Under the pieces are notes generated by a model. The model was not told the origin of the DNA and did not search any database. It was given only the letters and a program-made list of their open reading frames with translations. A stretch of 64,000 nucleotides of DNA from Hysterangium stoloniferum (Eukaryota; Basidiomycota; Agaricomycetes; Hysterangiales; Hysterangiaceae), in the NCBI GenBank assembly GCA_015178975.1, contig WHVD01000013.1:744001-808000 (forward strand). The letters are read 5' to 3'. The position numbers and the translations under genes were made by a program. Every line of letters begins with the position of its first letter. The stretch's first letter is position 1. Shown here piece after piece: positions 22,501 to 33,325 of this stretch.

Positions 22501-24882
22501 TGCATATCCAACATTCCTTGGTGGGTTTGACCGCGCTCTTCTTGTTACTCCTCTCGAAGAACATTTTTCCGTGACACTTTCCCTGCATTGGATTAGCGAC
22601 GTCAGGGATGGTCCTTCTCGTCGAGCCTCTCTCGTTAGTCTCACTAACGAGAACCTGGTTAGGTGAAGAGAAGTCGTTGGTGACTCTAAAATCCACTTCC
22701 TGACCCTCTGCTAACATTACGCGTGGTTTCTGGAACCTGTAACGTTCCCGGTGTGTTTGGACCCAAGCGTTAATCAGAGCTTCTTGCAGGTTATTAGCAT
22801 AATTCTGCAAACTCATGATATCGTTGATGGGTTGTCCTTGAAGAAGGTAGAGCCATTCCGTAGGCAGCGTGAGGATGAGTCTGCGTGTCTCATCTCCTCT
22901 GTCCTGGTGGAACCCGTACAGAAAGCAATAGAGTTTAACTCTCCGTTGGATATAGTGGACGGGTGTCTCGCGATCATGACCAACTTGTCAAAATTTCATG
23001 GCTTCCCATTCTAAGGCCAAGGATTCACGCCAGCGAGTTCCAAGCAATCCTTCCACAATGCCCCAGAGAAATGACCCATGAGATTGACTGAATTCAGTAC
23101 GATGCTCATGGTCTAGGGTGCTCCACCAGATCTTAGCGTTTCCCGTGAGTCGTCTTGGCAGAGCGACTCCTAACATCACACTCAAAGAGTCTGATATCTC
23201 CGCAAGACTCATTATGTCCATGATATAGTCCAAGGCCTTGGATTGGGCTCCATCATATTTGGGGAGGTCAGACCACTTGATCTTGAGGTCGCTGGTGTTA
23301 AGAGTGATCTTCTTGTCCTTAGGTAAGTCATCAATAAGCGCGCTAGCTTGAGACCGCATCGGAGTTAGAAAAGGGGTATTAGGCACTCTATTGTGGTGCT
23401 CCCCACGTCCCGAGTTCCCTCCTCGGTCTGAAGTATTCGAACTCCCGGATGAATCACTAGGGGGTCCTCCTGATGGCAAGAAAGGATTTGAAGTGATCGG
23501 CAGAGAATGGCAGGGACCGTCTGGGTTCAGCGATCCTCGACCAGCAACTGGGCCAGCTATACCCTCAGTGAATGCTGTAGAGAAGGACGGTCGACCCTTG
23601 CTGGCGACCGATCAGTTTCTGACAGTGGTCACCTCGTTCCCGACGTTAGGGCTGTTGGAAACTCCCTCAAACGCGATGCGAGAGCGGGGATCTCCCTGAA
23701 CAGGCGTGGGACCAGATTCCATCGCGATTTGTCTCTCCATCTCCATCGTGTTCAGGAGTCGACGTGGCTGCGGTTGATGAAAGGGAGCACAGACCTCAAT
23801 CCTCTTTTCTTGAAGGCGTTCTATCACCTGTGTCCTCAAGTCCAGCGGAAAGTCCTCCATTATCACAGGACGGTTGAGAGAACGTAGGAAATGAGTATCT
23901 GGAGACCCATTTAGGTTGCGAACGAACGAATTAGTCATGGAGATAGGCGAATCGGGGACCTGTATCGAGTCATTATAGGGGAGGAGTACCTCTAAAACCA
24001 TCTTATCGAGTCTTCTTTGATTTCATTTCAGCCGACCTCTTAAAGTGAAGTACGCAAACGGCAAATTTGGCGTGACTCCATTGAGAGACTCCTCCAACAT
24101 GCAGATATACATGTACTGGTAGTCAACCTTAGGCACGACATGGTCTCCGCCGAGCAGGACGTGCAGGATCTGCAACGCATCATCATGCGTACGAAGTGCT
24201 TCAAGGAATAGAGAAAACACTTCTTGCTTGAGAACCCTTCTTCCACCTTCTATAGCAGTAGTCACCTCATTTGACCATTCAGGAATCGATCGGGTCAAGT
24301 CCTCAAGGTTCCCTGGTCGTGTGAATAAATCTCACGCCGATAAGATCGCCTGGTAATGACCTAACCACACTGCTACAGTCACTGGTAAAATGGGGTAATC
24401 CGTATTGTACTCCTCTACAAAGGGGGTAACCAGATCCTCGGAGATTCAATCGGTGTAGTACATATCCCATTGTAAGTCGATGGGCTGAGCATAAATCATA
24501 TGACCTCCAAGGAACTGCTTGAGAATAACCTGTCTCGGAGGGAACCTGAGAACAGGCGAGGGTGCTCGACCAGCCTCAACGTTGGCTCCAGGGGCGTTTG
24601 ACTGCCCGAGTGACGAGCATTCTTCAGGTGGGTCAGGTGGAATGTTCATTGACGAATCCGCTACTACTCCGGAAGGTTCCTCCAGAGGAGTTGATCCTTG
24701 GAGAGTCGACGAAGACTTCCTCAAAGTGACATTACGGGGTGGTTCCAAATTAGCGGATTTTTGACGAGGCATGGAGCTACTCGGAGCTGATGAAGACCTA
24801 GGTGTTTGGTTCTTGCCCGTAGTCATTCACGTGTTCGAGTTTTAGTAGTCCAATAATAAGATCTTTCTTCGTAGGAAAAGAA

Positions 24883-24902
24883 CGGTCTGGCCCGGATCAC
24901 CA
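24883..24902 (-). other. Primer-binding site of G1
   Basis: On the minus strand it reads TGGTGATCCGGGCCAGACCG, one base after the LTR. It differs by one base from B1 and by two from A2. Confidence 0.75.
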
Positions 24903-24903
24903 C

Positions 24904-25545
24904 TGTGAAGAGTTGATAGATTCTGACTGTTCAATATACGAAGTATAGTGTTTATTCAACTACTACTAGCAGGTATTGACCGTTCAGTACAATACCGTAG
25001 ATTACTAGACTGGCCGTACTAGTAAGGAGACACGCAACACGTCACAAGAGCAACTGTACAGTTGCTCTTGATGGCTAGAATGAAGAATGAAAGAGTTGAC
25101 CTTCACGGTACAACTCGTAGCTAGACGTAAGATAGATAATCAACGAGAGGCCGAATATCTAAAGTAAAGGGATAATAGTGCGAGTCAACTATAATGTCGA
25201 CGAGCGCAAAGACCTTAGAGTGGAACTCGACCTTCGCGGTTTGAGTCCAAAGTCTGTGAGTATGTGAGAGAACACTACCTTTATAGGCAGTTGAGACGTT
25301 ACCCTTGACACCTCTTGCTATTCGACGTTTGGGTCGTTTACGAGGTGGTGTCTGTTGGGTAAAAAGTGTCTATCGTTTGGTGCCGAGAGCGCCCATACGT
25401 ATACACAAAGCTTCGAACTACAAAATAAGGGTATGCTCGAAATATAGAAAGAATGTAAATGAAGAAAATAAAAAGTAAATAATAAAGTACTATAATCCAA
25501 CTATTATTCCTTAGTCCAATTATGCATATATGCATACCCTTCACA
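24904..25545 (-). repeat. LTR-A, 5' LTR of G1
   Basis: This 642-bp LTR has the PBS at its internal side. The outer flank (cttac) falls within LTR-C sequence, which shows that G1 inserted into an existing LTR-C. Confidence 0.92.
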
Positions 25546-25958
25546 CTTACCCAAACACCCATTAGTGTCCTGTAAGTTGTGATTGGTGTATCATCTCGAC
25601 CGTCACAGACGGGCTTTAGCTATCTACTCTATCAGAGTTTCGAACTGTACCAGTCGAAACTCAATCCTTATCTCAACTCGCGTGGACTACATCCACGCTA
25701 CTCTATTATTCAACTCTCTAGTACTCTACTTTACTCTCGAGTAGTTGTTCAGAATCGCACTTGACAGTCAATTCTACTTATTCGTTTTAGCTCTCTACCT
25801 TATTCTAGATAGCTACTTCCCTCTACCGTATTGAACTAAAGTAGTCAATACGCGTTCATTCTGTATTAGACTTCGACAGTCAATACATCTTAGTGTCGTA
25901 CCTAAACGGTCGATATCCTTCGTATATAGAACGGTTAGAACTTCCACTACTCTTCACA
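25546..25958 (+). repeat. LTR-C, right part (left part displaced by G1)
   Basis: This is the R/U5 portion of family C, matching 28,440-28,856, from CTTACCCAAACACC to CTCTTCACA. It holds the stereotyped hairpins GAGTTTCG...CGAAACTC and others. G1 splits the LTR. Confidence 0.85.
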
Positions 25959-25967
25959 CTGGGGGAG

Positions 25968-27229
25968 TGTAAGGTATCCGGCTATTTACTCTCTCAAATA
26001 ATTAACAAGCGTTGACACGGCAAGGGATTCAAGAAATAAACAAATAAAGGTCCAGTAATTTAAATACTGATAGATTAATTAGCTGCGCTATTAAGCTTAA
26101 ACAACTAAAGTCAATATTTGTTTGGTCTCTTGACAAATTCAGATGAACTTGTAGTGACGTGCTCTACGAAAGTTAAGTTCTCTTTGAGAATAAAGGTTCG
26201 GGAGCTGAATGTATGCACAATAAGTTGGCGGAAACTTGTCGTAAGCCTTCGCTTTCTTGTAGCCTTTTAGTTTACTATTTATAAATATTTAACAAGCTGT
26301 TAAATAATTTATAAATAGAGAGATTGTCCGAGAGTCGAATATCCAAACATTTGTTTAAAGATCGATTAACTGTGCTGTTAAAATGGGCTCTTGAATAACC
26401 TAAATGGGCAGGGATTTCAGTAATGAGAATTTAGATTTACATAAGTGATTAGTAAGCCTAAAGGTTTTCCGGGAAGCTGAGGGAACTTAGATGAATTAGC
26501 TAAGTTCAAGAGAAAGAGTTCAAGATGCTGCAAGTGTAGGTGCTTGCAGTTAGATATCAGACTAAGGCTATTTTTGTCCTTAGGATGATTAGATAAGCTT
26601 TGAGCTGGTGCTGTTGATAGTAATAAAGTAGTAGTAGTTTATTCAGTGATTTAGGCCTCCTTTTATACATGTAGAGATTTTTGCTTAATAATAGCTAAAT
26701 AACTAATTAGGAAATTATTAGAAGCTTCTAAAAGTTTCTATAATTCCGCTATGATGTCATAGCTATCACCCGACTCGAAGATCCAAACCGAAGATCCAAA
26801 CCGGTCGAGTCAGGAAATAAACCCGGGATGGCCGAGGGTGGAAGCAAAATAAGCCGTGGTGCCGAAACAGAAATAAACACGGCCGGGCGGCTGCGAAAAC
26901 TACTCGCGACGATTTGTAAACACGTTGTGACGTCGTCGTCACGTGATGTCACGTGATCGCGCGATAATAATGCGCATATATGTACTAATATAATATAATA
27001 AAAACCCGGTCTCTCGAAATTAGATAACCCGGCTTTATTATATTTATATTTCAACCACTCTAGGCTTCGATTACATAATATGATGTCATTCGAAGCTTTG
27101 AGTATTCGAAGTTAAAAGGAAATAGCCTAATTCTTGAATTAATAAATAAAATAAAATAGAATAAAATAAATTGAAATAAATTCGGGAAAATTAAGGGAAA
27201 ATTCGTGAATATATACTAGATACATCACA
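25968..27229. repeat. Solo LTR of a long family (LTR-E), 1262 bp
   Basis: The insertion has TG...CA ends (TGTAAGGTATCC...ATACATCACA) and a perfect 5-bp flank gggag at 25,963-25,967 and 27,230-27,234. It is AT-rich, with no supported gene; the open frame at 26,749-27,054 on the minus strand has no recognisable motif. It is called an LTR because of its ends and target duplication; it could also be a small non-autonomous LTR element. Confidence 0.75.
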
Positions 27230-27234
27230 GGGAG

Positions 27235-27877
27235 TGTGAAGGGTATGCATATATGCATAATTGGACTAAGGAATAATAGTTGGATTATAGTACTTTATTA
27301 TTTACCTTTTATTTTCTTCATTTACATTCTTTCTATATTTCGAGCATACCCTTATTTTGTAGTTCGAAGCTTTGTGTATACGTATGGGTGCTCTCGGCGC
27401 CAAACGATAGACACTTTTCACCCAGCAGACACCACCTCGTAAACAACCCAGACGTCGAATAGCGAGAGGTGTCAAGGGTAAAGTCTCAACTACCTATAAA
27501 GGTAGTGTTCTCTCGCATACTAAAGTACTTTGAACTCGAACCGCGAAGGTCGAGTTCCACTCTAAGGTCTTTGCGCTCGTCGGCACTATAGTCGACTCGC
27601 GCTACTATATCTTTACTTTAGATATTCAGCTTCTCGTTGAGTATCTATCTTACGTCTAGCTACGAGTTGTACCGTGAAGGTCAACTCTTTCCTTCTCTCA
27701 TTCTAGCCGTCAAGAGCAACTGTACAGTTGCTCTTGTGACGCATAGCGTGTCTCCTTACTAGTACTGCCAGTCTAGTAATCTACGGTATTGTACTGTATG
27801 GTCAATACCTACTAATAGTAGTTGAATAAATACTATTCTTCGTATATAGAACGGTCAGAATCTATCGACTCTTCACA
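27235..27877 (+). repeat. Solo LTR-A sharing its target with LTR-E
   Basis: This 643-bp solo LTR runs TGTGAAGGG...CTCTTCACA and is flanked by gggag on both sides (27,230-27,234 and 27,878-27,882). The left copy also bounds LTR-E, so three copies of gggag separate two unrelated solo LTRs. Confidence 0.92.
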
Positions 27878-27882
27878 GGGAG

Positions 27883-28202
27883 ACATGAGCTCCACACCGC
27901 TCATCACTCCTACCCCGCCATCACTACACCCTCAACCCCCTCTCATTGCCCGTATTACTGACGCTTCCACTGATCGCATTCGCACCATAATTCAAATGCA
28001 CCAGAAGGCCCACGGTCGTTGGGTCTCGTCAATCCAAAAACTGGATGGGTTGACATCCGCCAATGACGCTTCGAAGCGGGAGGACATCGCTCTTTCCTTA
28101 CATGCCAAGCGTCTTGCCTGGGGCAACGCTATCCTACACCTTGGGGGTTCATCGCAGGACGCATGGGGAGGAGTTCCAAGCATCCTTCGACATCTTCTTT
28201 GA
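27883..28202 (+). pseudogene. C-terminal piece of the 3' ORF in a family C element
   Basis: The open frame ends 'GGSSQDAWGGVPSILRHLL', clearly homologous to the end of the A2 3' ORF ('GGSSQEAWGGVPDALRHLV') but diverged over the rest. It is followed by a polypurine tract (cctggggggcac) and a C-type LTR, the same order as in A1 and A2. The 3' ORF is therefore not peculiar to family A. It is a fossil fragment; its upstream part has been displaced by the solo LTRs. Confidence 0.8.
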
Positions 28203-28227
28203 CATAGCTCTTCAACCTGGGGGGCAC

Positions 28228-28856
28228 TGTGAGAGGTATGGCAAAATACATTCAGGAAATATAGTCAGATGAGCTCTTACTATATCTCCTTTATTATTTC
28301 TATTTTCTCTCTTTTATTATATCTATAATTAGTTCGACGACCTATGTATGCGGTACATCGACTCTTGTGGGTGCACACACGCCAGACTTATGTATTCTAG
28401 CGCCCGTAGTTTAGAACTCAGACACTTTTACACCACAACCACAACTTACTCAGACACCTGTTAGTGTCCTGTAAGTTGTGATTGGTGTATCATCTCGACC
28501 GCCACAGATGGGCTTTAGCTACTCATTCAATCTGAGTTTCGAACTGTACCAGTCAAAACTCAATCCTTATCTCAACCCGCGTGGACTACATCCACACTAC
28601 TCTATTATTCGACTCTCTAACTACTCTACTTGCACTCGAGCAGTCGTCCAGAATCGCACTTAACAGTCGATTCTACTTATTCATTCTAGCTATCTACCTT
28701 ACTTTAGATAGCTACTTCTCTCTACCGTATTGAACTAAGTAGTCAATACGTGTTCGGTCTGTATTAGACTTAGACAGTCAATACATCGTGGTATCATACC
28801 TAAACGGTCGATATTCTTCGTATATAGAACGGTTAGAACTTCTACCACTCTTCACA
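28228..28856 (+). repeat. LTR-C, 3' LTR (reference copy)
   Basis: This 629-bp LTR runs TGTGAGAGG...CTCTTCACA directly after the polypurine tract. R/U5 holds at least four stereotyped hairpins: 28,534-28,561, 28,650-28,674, 28,726-28,750 and 28,761-28,784. The right flank (gttag) gives no target duplication with the internal side, as expected for a 3' LTR. Confidence 0.9.
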
Positions 28857-29660
28857 GTTAGTGCCCGGAGTCCGGCGGGATTGTCCGGTCGTAACACTGG
28901 GGTATCATCTCAGCCATCTTGAATGGCTTCTAACTTGAACTTACAACAACTATCTAGCTTTGCACTGTATAGTCGAAACTTGAGCTACTATTGACTTCTG
29001 CTTGCATCTCACATTATTTGTATCATCCTCCCTCTCTCTAACTCATTACTCCATCAACTCACTCCTTGTCACAAATCGAATTTTACTCAATAGAGTCAAA
29101 CAAACAATCAAAGAATATTCAACAATATTGAATAAAGATGCCTCATTCGACGAAGTATTAATTTGTCCTGTTGATAAAGCATGAGGCAAAGATAGGACAC
29201 AGAGGCTCATGAATAAATAAGTCAAAGAAGGACTTGGAAAAGTTTGATGATTATGTAATACAGTAATAATATAATATAATACAGGTTTTCTGACTGACTT
29301 CCTTCGTTCCTATCATTGCCCTTATATACTATATATCATTTACCTATGATGATAATATGATATCAAAGTGAAATCATCAATGACATCAACTTGAGACAAG
29401 TTGAAGATATTCAAGATTGTCGAAGATATTGTCGAAGAATGGTCGAGTCGGAAGTCAAATTGGAAGTCGAGTTGGAAGTCAAATTGGAAGTCAAGTCGGA
29501 AGTCAAATTGGAAGTCAAGTCGGAAGTCAAATTGGAAGTCAAGTCGGAATGTCGAAGAAATGTTGAAGAAATGTAATATTGAATATTATCGAAATTTGAG
29601 CTTATACGTTCATGACACTCCTCAGAATTGTACTGTAAAGTTGATTCTATTCTTTCTTAG
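28857..29660 (+). repeat. Degenerate LTR-C-like remnant split by LTR-F
   Basis: The sequence from about 28,896 (GGGGTATCATCTC...) and after 29,618 (CAGAATTGTACTG...) resembles the R/U5 of LTR-C, including two hairpins of the stereotyped form, but is strongly diverged. It is interrupted by an LTR-F insertion. No gene is present. Confidence 0.6.
29067..29617 (-). repeat. Solo LTR-F with internal short tandem repeats
   Basis: The insertion has ends TGTCACAAATCG...TTCATGACA and a perfect 5-bp target duplication ctcct (29,062-29,066 and 29,618-29,622). Its left end matches the right end of the copy at 45,359-45,788 in reverse. Near 29,445-29,550 it contains tandem units of about 22-24 bp of the type AAGTCAAATTGGAAGTC. 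Confidence 0.82.
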
Positions 29661-31532
29661 GGGACGAGGGGAACATAGGCATGGATATGGGCTGGGCGCC
29701 CTCTTTCAAGGGGACAGGGACTCTACATTCCACTTGCCCTAACTGTCCGTCGACTCCGAAAGCCTTAACGTTCTCAGTCAAAACTGATCTGAGACGTGGC
29801 AGGACCTCCGTTGGTATATCCAGTCCCAAATTGACTAACTTGTGAAGATCCTCTGAGGCAAATTTCTCATTATCAGCCACTGCAGCCGTCTTAGGACCAG
29901 GCGGTTCGAAATTGTCTGCAATCTCTGGTTCAACAGGTGGCTTAGGCCTTTCTGAGGCGACTTGACGGTCCTCCTCAAGTTGAGAGAGACTTTCGATAAG
30001 GTGTGCGATCTTGGTCACACCTGCTACCATTAAACCTTTCTCCTCGAGTGACCTGGGCTTGTGAGCCCAACGAGCAGGGTCATGAATTATCCCTATTGTC
30101 TCCCCTCGTCGGATAGTCTTAGGGGTTAGCAATGGATTGGCTAAAGGTACTCCCACACTATTCCTTGAAATTGCCGTGATTGGTGTGGCTAATATAGAAC
30201 CGTCCTCGTTTTGCAGTACAATTCCTTCAACAATCCATTCCTCGCCCTTTAGATCTTCAACAAAAATAGGCACTAGTCTGGCTGACTCTGGATCGATAGT
30301 GCAATCCTCCAAGGCTCGCGCGACTCTTTCAGTACGCACACCTTTATCGGGGAGAGAGGTGAGTTTGGATGACTCCTTCTCATGCTTCCCGAAAGGGGCC
30401 TTATTGACGGTGAAGGTCAAAGGTTGAGGTTCCTTAGAAGAACTGGCTGGAATAAAACCCTGTTGTCCCGGGAGAATAAGTCTAGATCCCAACGGCTGAT
30501 CTCTTAGAGTACCAATTTCATAATTAATATGGAAGTCTTCTCCCAAAAGAATTGGCACCATCATTCCTCTAACGACATAAGTTTCTGCCACGAACTTCAG
30601 TAACGTTCCACTGTCGTCCTCCAGGTAAATGGGGATATTAACATATCCGATAACCTTAGCGTTACCCGTGAGCTGGATTAGACGTAACTTGAGTCCTTGT
30701 TTCAACTTATACATGCCCTGCAGTTCCTTGTAGAATTCCTCCGATATAAGGGAAAGATCCGCTCCCGTGTCCATTCAAATTTTAACGTGTTCGGGTGAAT
30801 CGGGAGTTCCTACATGACCGAAAACATGGAGCGCTGCAACTCCTATGCTAGAGTAACCACTGGGAGGATCCCGTTTTCGATAAAGGATCGTAGTATCCTC
30901 CTTCATCAGACGACTGGGACGAGGGTATTGGATTCGAGGCCTCTTACTTTCCTTGCGCAGGGACAAGATTACATTCCTGTGTTCACTTCGGCAAGGAACA
31001 TGCTTCGAAGGGGAATCCAATACTGGATCATCGTCGCTGTCCTCCGAATCCGAATTCTCGTACGGTAGTAAATCGGGGGGGTTCCCGGGATCAAACGGGA
31101 ACGTGTCAACATCAGCTCCAGGCGAACAGAGTGAATTCGAACTGATTTGTTCGTGAGAATCTCCAGTCTGACAGTAGTCCTCGGTCAGGCCTTCAAGGTC
31201 CTGCCGATGAGCACTCAGCCGGTCTCCTTTTTCGAAGAAATCTGCGGCGAGTATGGATACGTAAGCTTCAGACAGAAGAGCTTCACCAGTCGTTCGATTT
31301 TCCTCCCTCACTAATTTGTCTTTGACATGGGGCGAATAAACGGAAACAAAAGTCAATTCGTCATCAGAGTTATTTACTTGTCCTTGTATAGATAGTCCAT
31401 GAACCGCTTCATATAACCTTTGCTCCTCAGCTTCCTCCGACATATCCTGTGCGGAGCATTTGTTGATAGAGACATAATGAGACATTTTGCCAGCTTGAGG
31501 GCAGTCTATCTTAAAATGCTCCGGACTTCCAC
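29661..31532 (-). mobile_element. Ty3/Gypsy H1 (family A): part of gag, protease and pre-RT region
   Basis: This minus-strand segment runs from the gag zinc-knuckle region (about 31,530, 'GSPEHFKIDCPQ') through protease (DTGADLSLIS near 30,770) to just before RT at 29,661, where it stops abruptly. The protein is nearly the same as A2 and G1. There are no LTRs, RT, RNase H or integrase. It is a truncated fossil with one or two further breaks, flanked by a degenerate LTR on the left and A2 on the right. Confidence 0.88.
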
Positions 31533-32649
31533 TGTGAAGGGTATTGTGAAGAGTGGCGGAAGTTCTGACCGTTCTATATACGAAGAAATGAATAGAAAGG
31601 AAGGATATTGACCTATTCGGTGCAATATAAGAGAAAGTGAGAGAAAGAGCACGAGATGACGAAGGAGTCAACGAGTGCGATGGTTCGAGTGGAGGCCTCG
31701 ACTATTACAGTTCGAGGCCAGAAGTGTTTAGCAGTTCAGATATTGCTACTTATGTAGTAGCTGACACGTTACCCTGATCACCGCTCGTAGTAGACCTAGT
31801 TTGTGTCTTACGAGTGGTGGTTCTTGGGTTAAAGTGTGTCTGAGTTCTAATTGGTGCTGAGTGCACCCACAAGTATACACAATGCTTCGAACTAATGAAA
31901 TATGCAATATTCGAAGAATATGAAAGATAGAAAAATATGAATAGAATATGTAAAATATAATTAAAATAAAAGGAGTATTTTACCACAATGAAACTGTGGT
32001 AAAAGCATACTCCTCACAGGTATGCATATATCATGATTGGACTGTGGAATAATACATATATTATAGTATTATATTATTTAGTTCTTACTCTTTTTCCCTA
32101 ACTCTCTAGATCTTCGAGCATACCCGTATTTCTTAGTTTGAAGTCTTGTGTATATCTATGGGCGCTCTCAGCGCTAAATGGAGACAACTTTTTACCCAGC
32201 AGACACCACTTCGTAATGACTCAGACGTCGAATAACGAGAGGTGTCAAGGGTAGTATCTCAGCTACCATAAAGGTAGCATTCTCTAGTCTACTAATAGCC
32301 TTTTGAACTCGAACCGCTAAGGTCGAGTTCCGCTTTCAAGACTTTGCGCTCGTCGACACCGTAGTCGACTCACGCTACTAATACTCTATCCTAGACACTC
32401 AGTCTTTAGCTGAGTATCTTTCTTATTTCTAGCTACTAGTTGTACCGTAAAAGGTCAACTCGTTATCTTACTGTTCTAAGCCGTCACAAGCAACTATACA
32501 GTTGCTCTTGAGGCGTGCAGTGCGTTCTTATACTAGTACTAACAGTCTAGTAGTCTATAGTATTGTACTGATGGTCAATACTCTCTAATAGTAGTTGAAT
32601 AAACACTATTCTTCGTATATAGAGCGGTCAGAACCCACCACTCTTCACA
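31533..32649 (+). repeat. LTR-A, 5' LTR of A2, interrupted by a solo LTR-B
   Basis: The LTR's own sequence is 643 bp (31,533-31,544 plus 32,019-32,649, less the duplicated target). Its U3 resembles that of the solo LTR at 6232-6873, while its R/U5 resembles the A2 3' LTR and the chimeric LTR at 10,220. The PBS follows at once. Confidence 0.9.
31545..32018 (-). repeat. Solo LTR-B inside the 5' LTR of A2
   Basis: This 474-bp solo LTR has a perfect 5-bp target duplication ggtat (31,540-31,544 and 32,019-32,023). It lies 12 bp into U3, in the terminal palindrome, and is nearly identical to other B LTRs, so it is recent and younger than A2. Confidence 0.93.
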
Positions 32650-32650
32650 G

Positions 32651-32670
32651 TGGTGATCCGAGCCGGACCG
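32651..32670 (+). other. Primer-binding site of A2
   Basis: TGGTGATCCGAGCCGGACCG begins one base after the LTR. TGG complements a tRNA CCA end. It is conserved with G1 and B1 apart from one or two bases. The tRNA is not assigned. Confidence 0.78.
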
Positions 32671-33325
32671 TTCTTTTCCTACGAGGAAAAACTTATTATT
32701 TGACTACTAAGACCTGGACACGCGAATGACTACGGGCAAGAATCAAACGTCTAGGCCTTCATCAACGCCTGGTAGCTCCATGCCTCGTCAAAAATCTTTT
32801 AACCTAGAACCACCCCGTAACGTCACCCTGAGGAAGTCTTCGTCGACTTTTCAAGGATCAGCTCCTCCGGAGGATTCCCCCGGAGTAGTAGCTGGGTCGT
32901 CTACGAACATTCCCCAGCTTCCTCCAGGATCACCCACTCCAGAGGATTCCCCCGGAGTAGTAGTTGGATCGTCAACGAACATTCCCCCCGATCCACCTGA
33001 GGAACGCTCGTTACTCGAGCAGTTGGACACCCCTGGAGTTAACATTGAGTCTAATTGAGCACCCACGCCCGTTCTCAGATTCCCTCCGAGACAGGTCATC
33101 CTTAAGCAGTTCCTCGGAGGTCATATGGTTTACGCCCAGCCCATCGATTACAAATGGGATATGTACTACACCGATTGAATCCCCGAGGATCAGGTTACCC
33201 CCTTCGCGGAGGAGTACAGTACGGATTACCCTATTCTACCGGAGACTGTAGCAGTCTGGTTAGGGCGTTATCAAGCGATTTTATCGGCGCGGGATTTATT
33301 CACGCGACCAGGGAACCTTGAGGAT

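Larger units (their letters stand above)
17611..25545 (-). mobile_element. Ty3/Gypsy chromovirus G1 (family A), 5' LTR through integrase, broken
   Basis: In its own direction G1 has a 5' LTR-A (25,545-24,904), PBS, gag (about 24,830-22,340), protease (DTGADLSLIS near 21,730), RT (YIDD near 20,195), RNase H and integrase as far as the DDE core, where B2 cuts it at 17,610. The protein is nearly the same as that of A2 and H1. A solo LTR of an unrelated family sits in RNase H (18,827-19,548). G1 itself is inserted in an LTR-C. Its 3' end is not in the window. Besides the two insertions it carries roughly half a dozen breaks, mostly in gag, so it is fairly young but dead. Confidence 0.9.

Noticed and set aside
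26749-27054. Open frame of 101 codons on the minus strand
   Set aside because: It lies in LTR-E, has no motif, and its composition follows the AT-rich LTR.
29391-29742. Open frames with Glu-Val-Lys-Leu or Lys-Ser-Asn-Trp repeats
   Set aside because: These are translations of the short tandem repeat inside solo LTR-F and run on into antisense pol.
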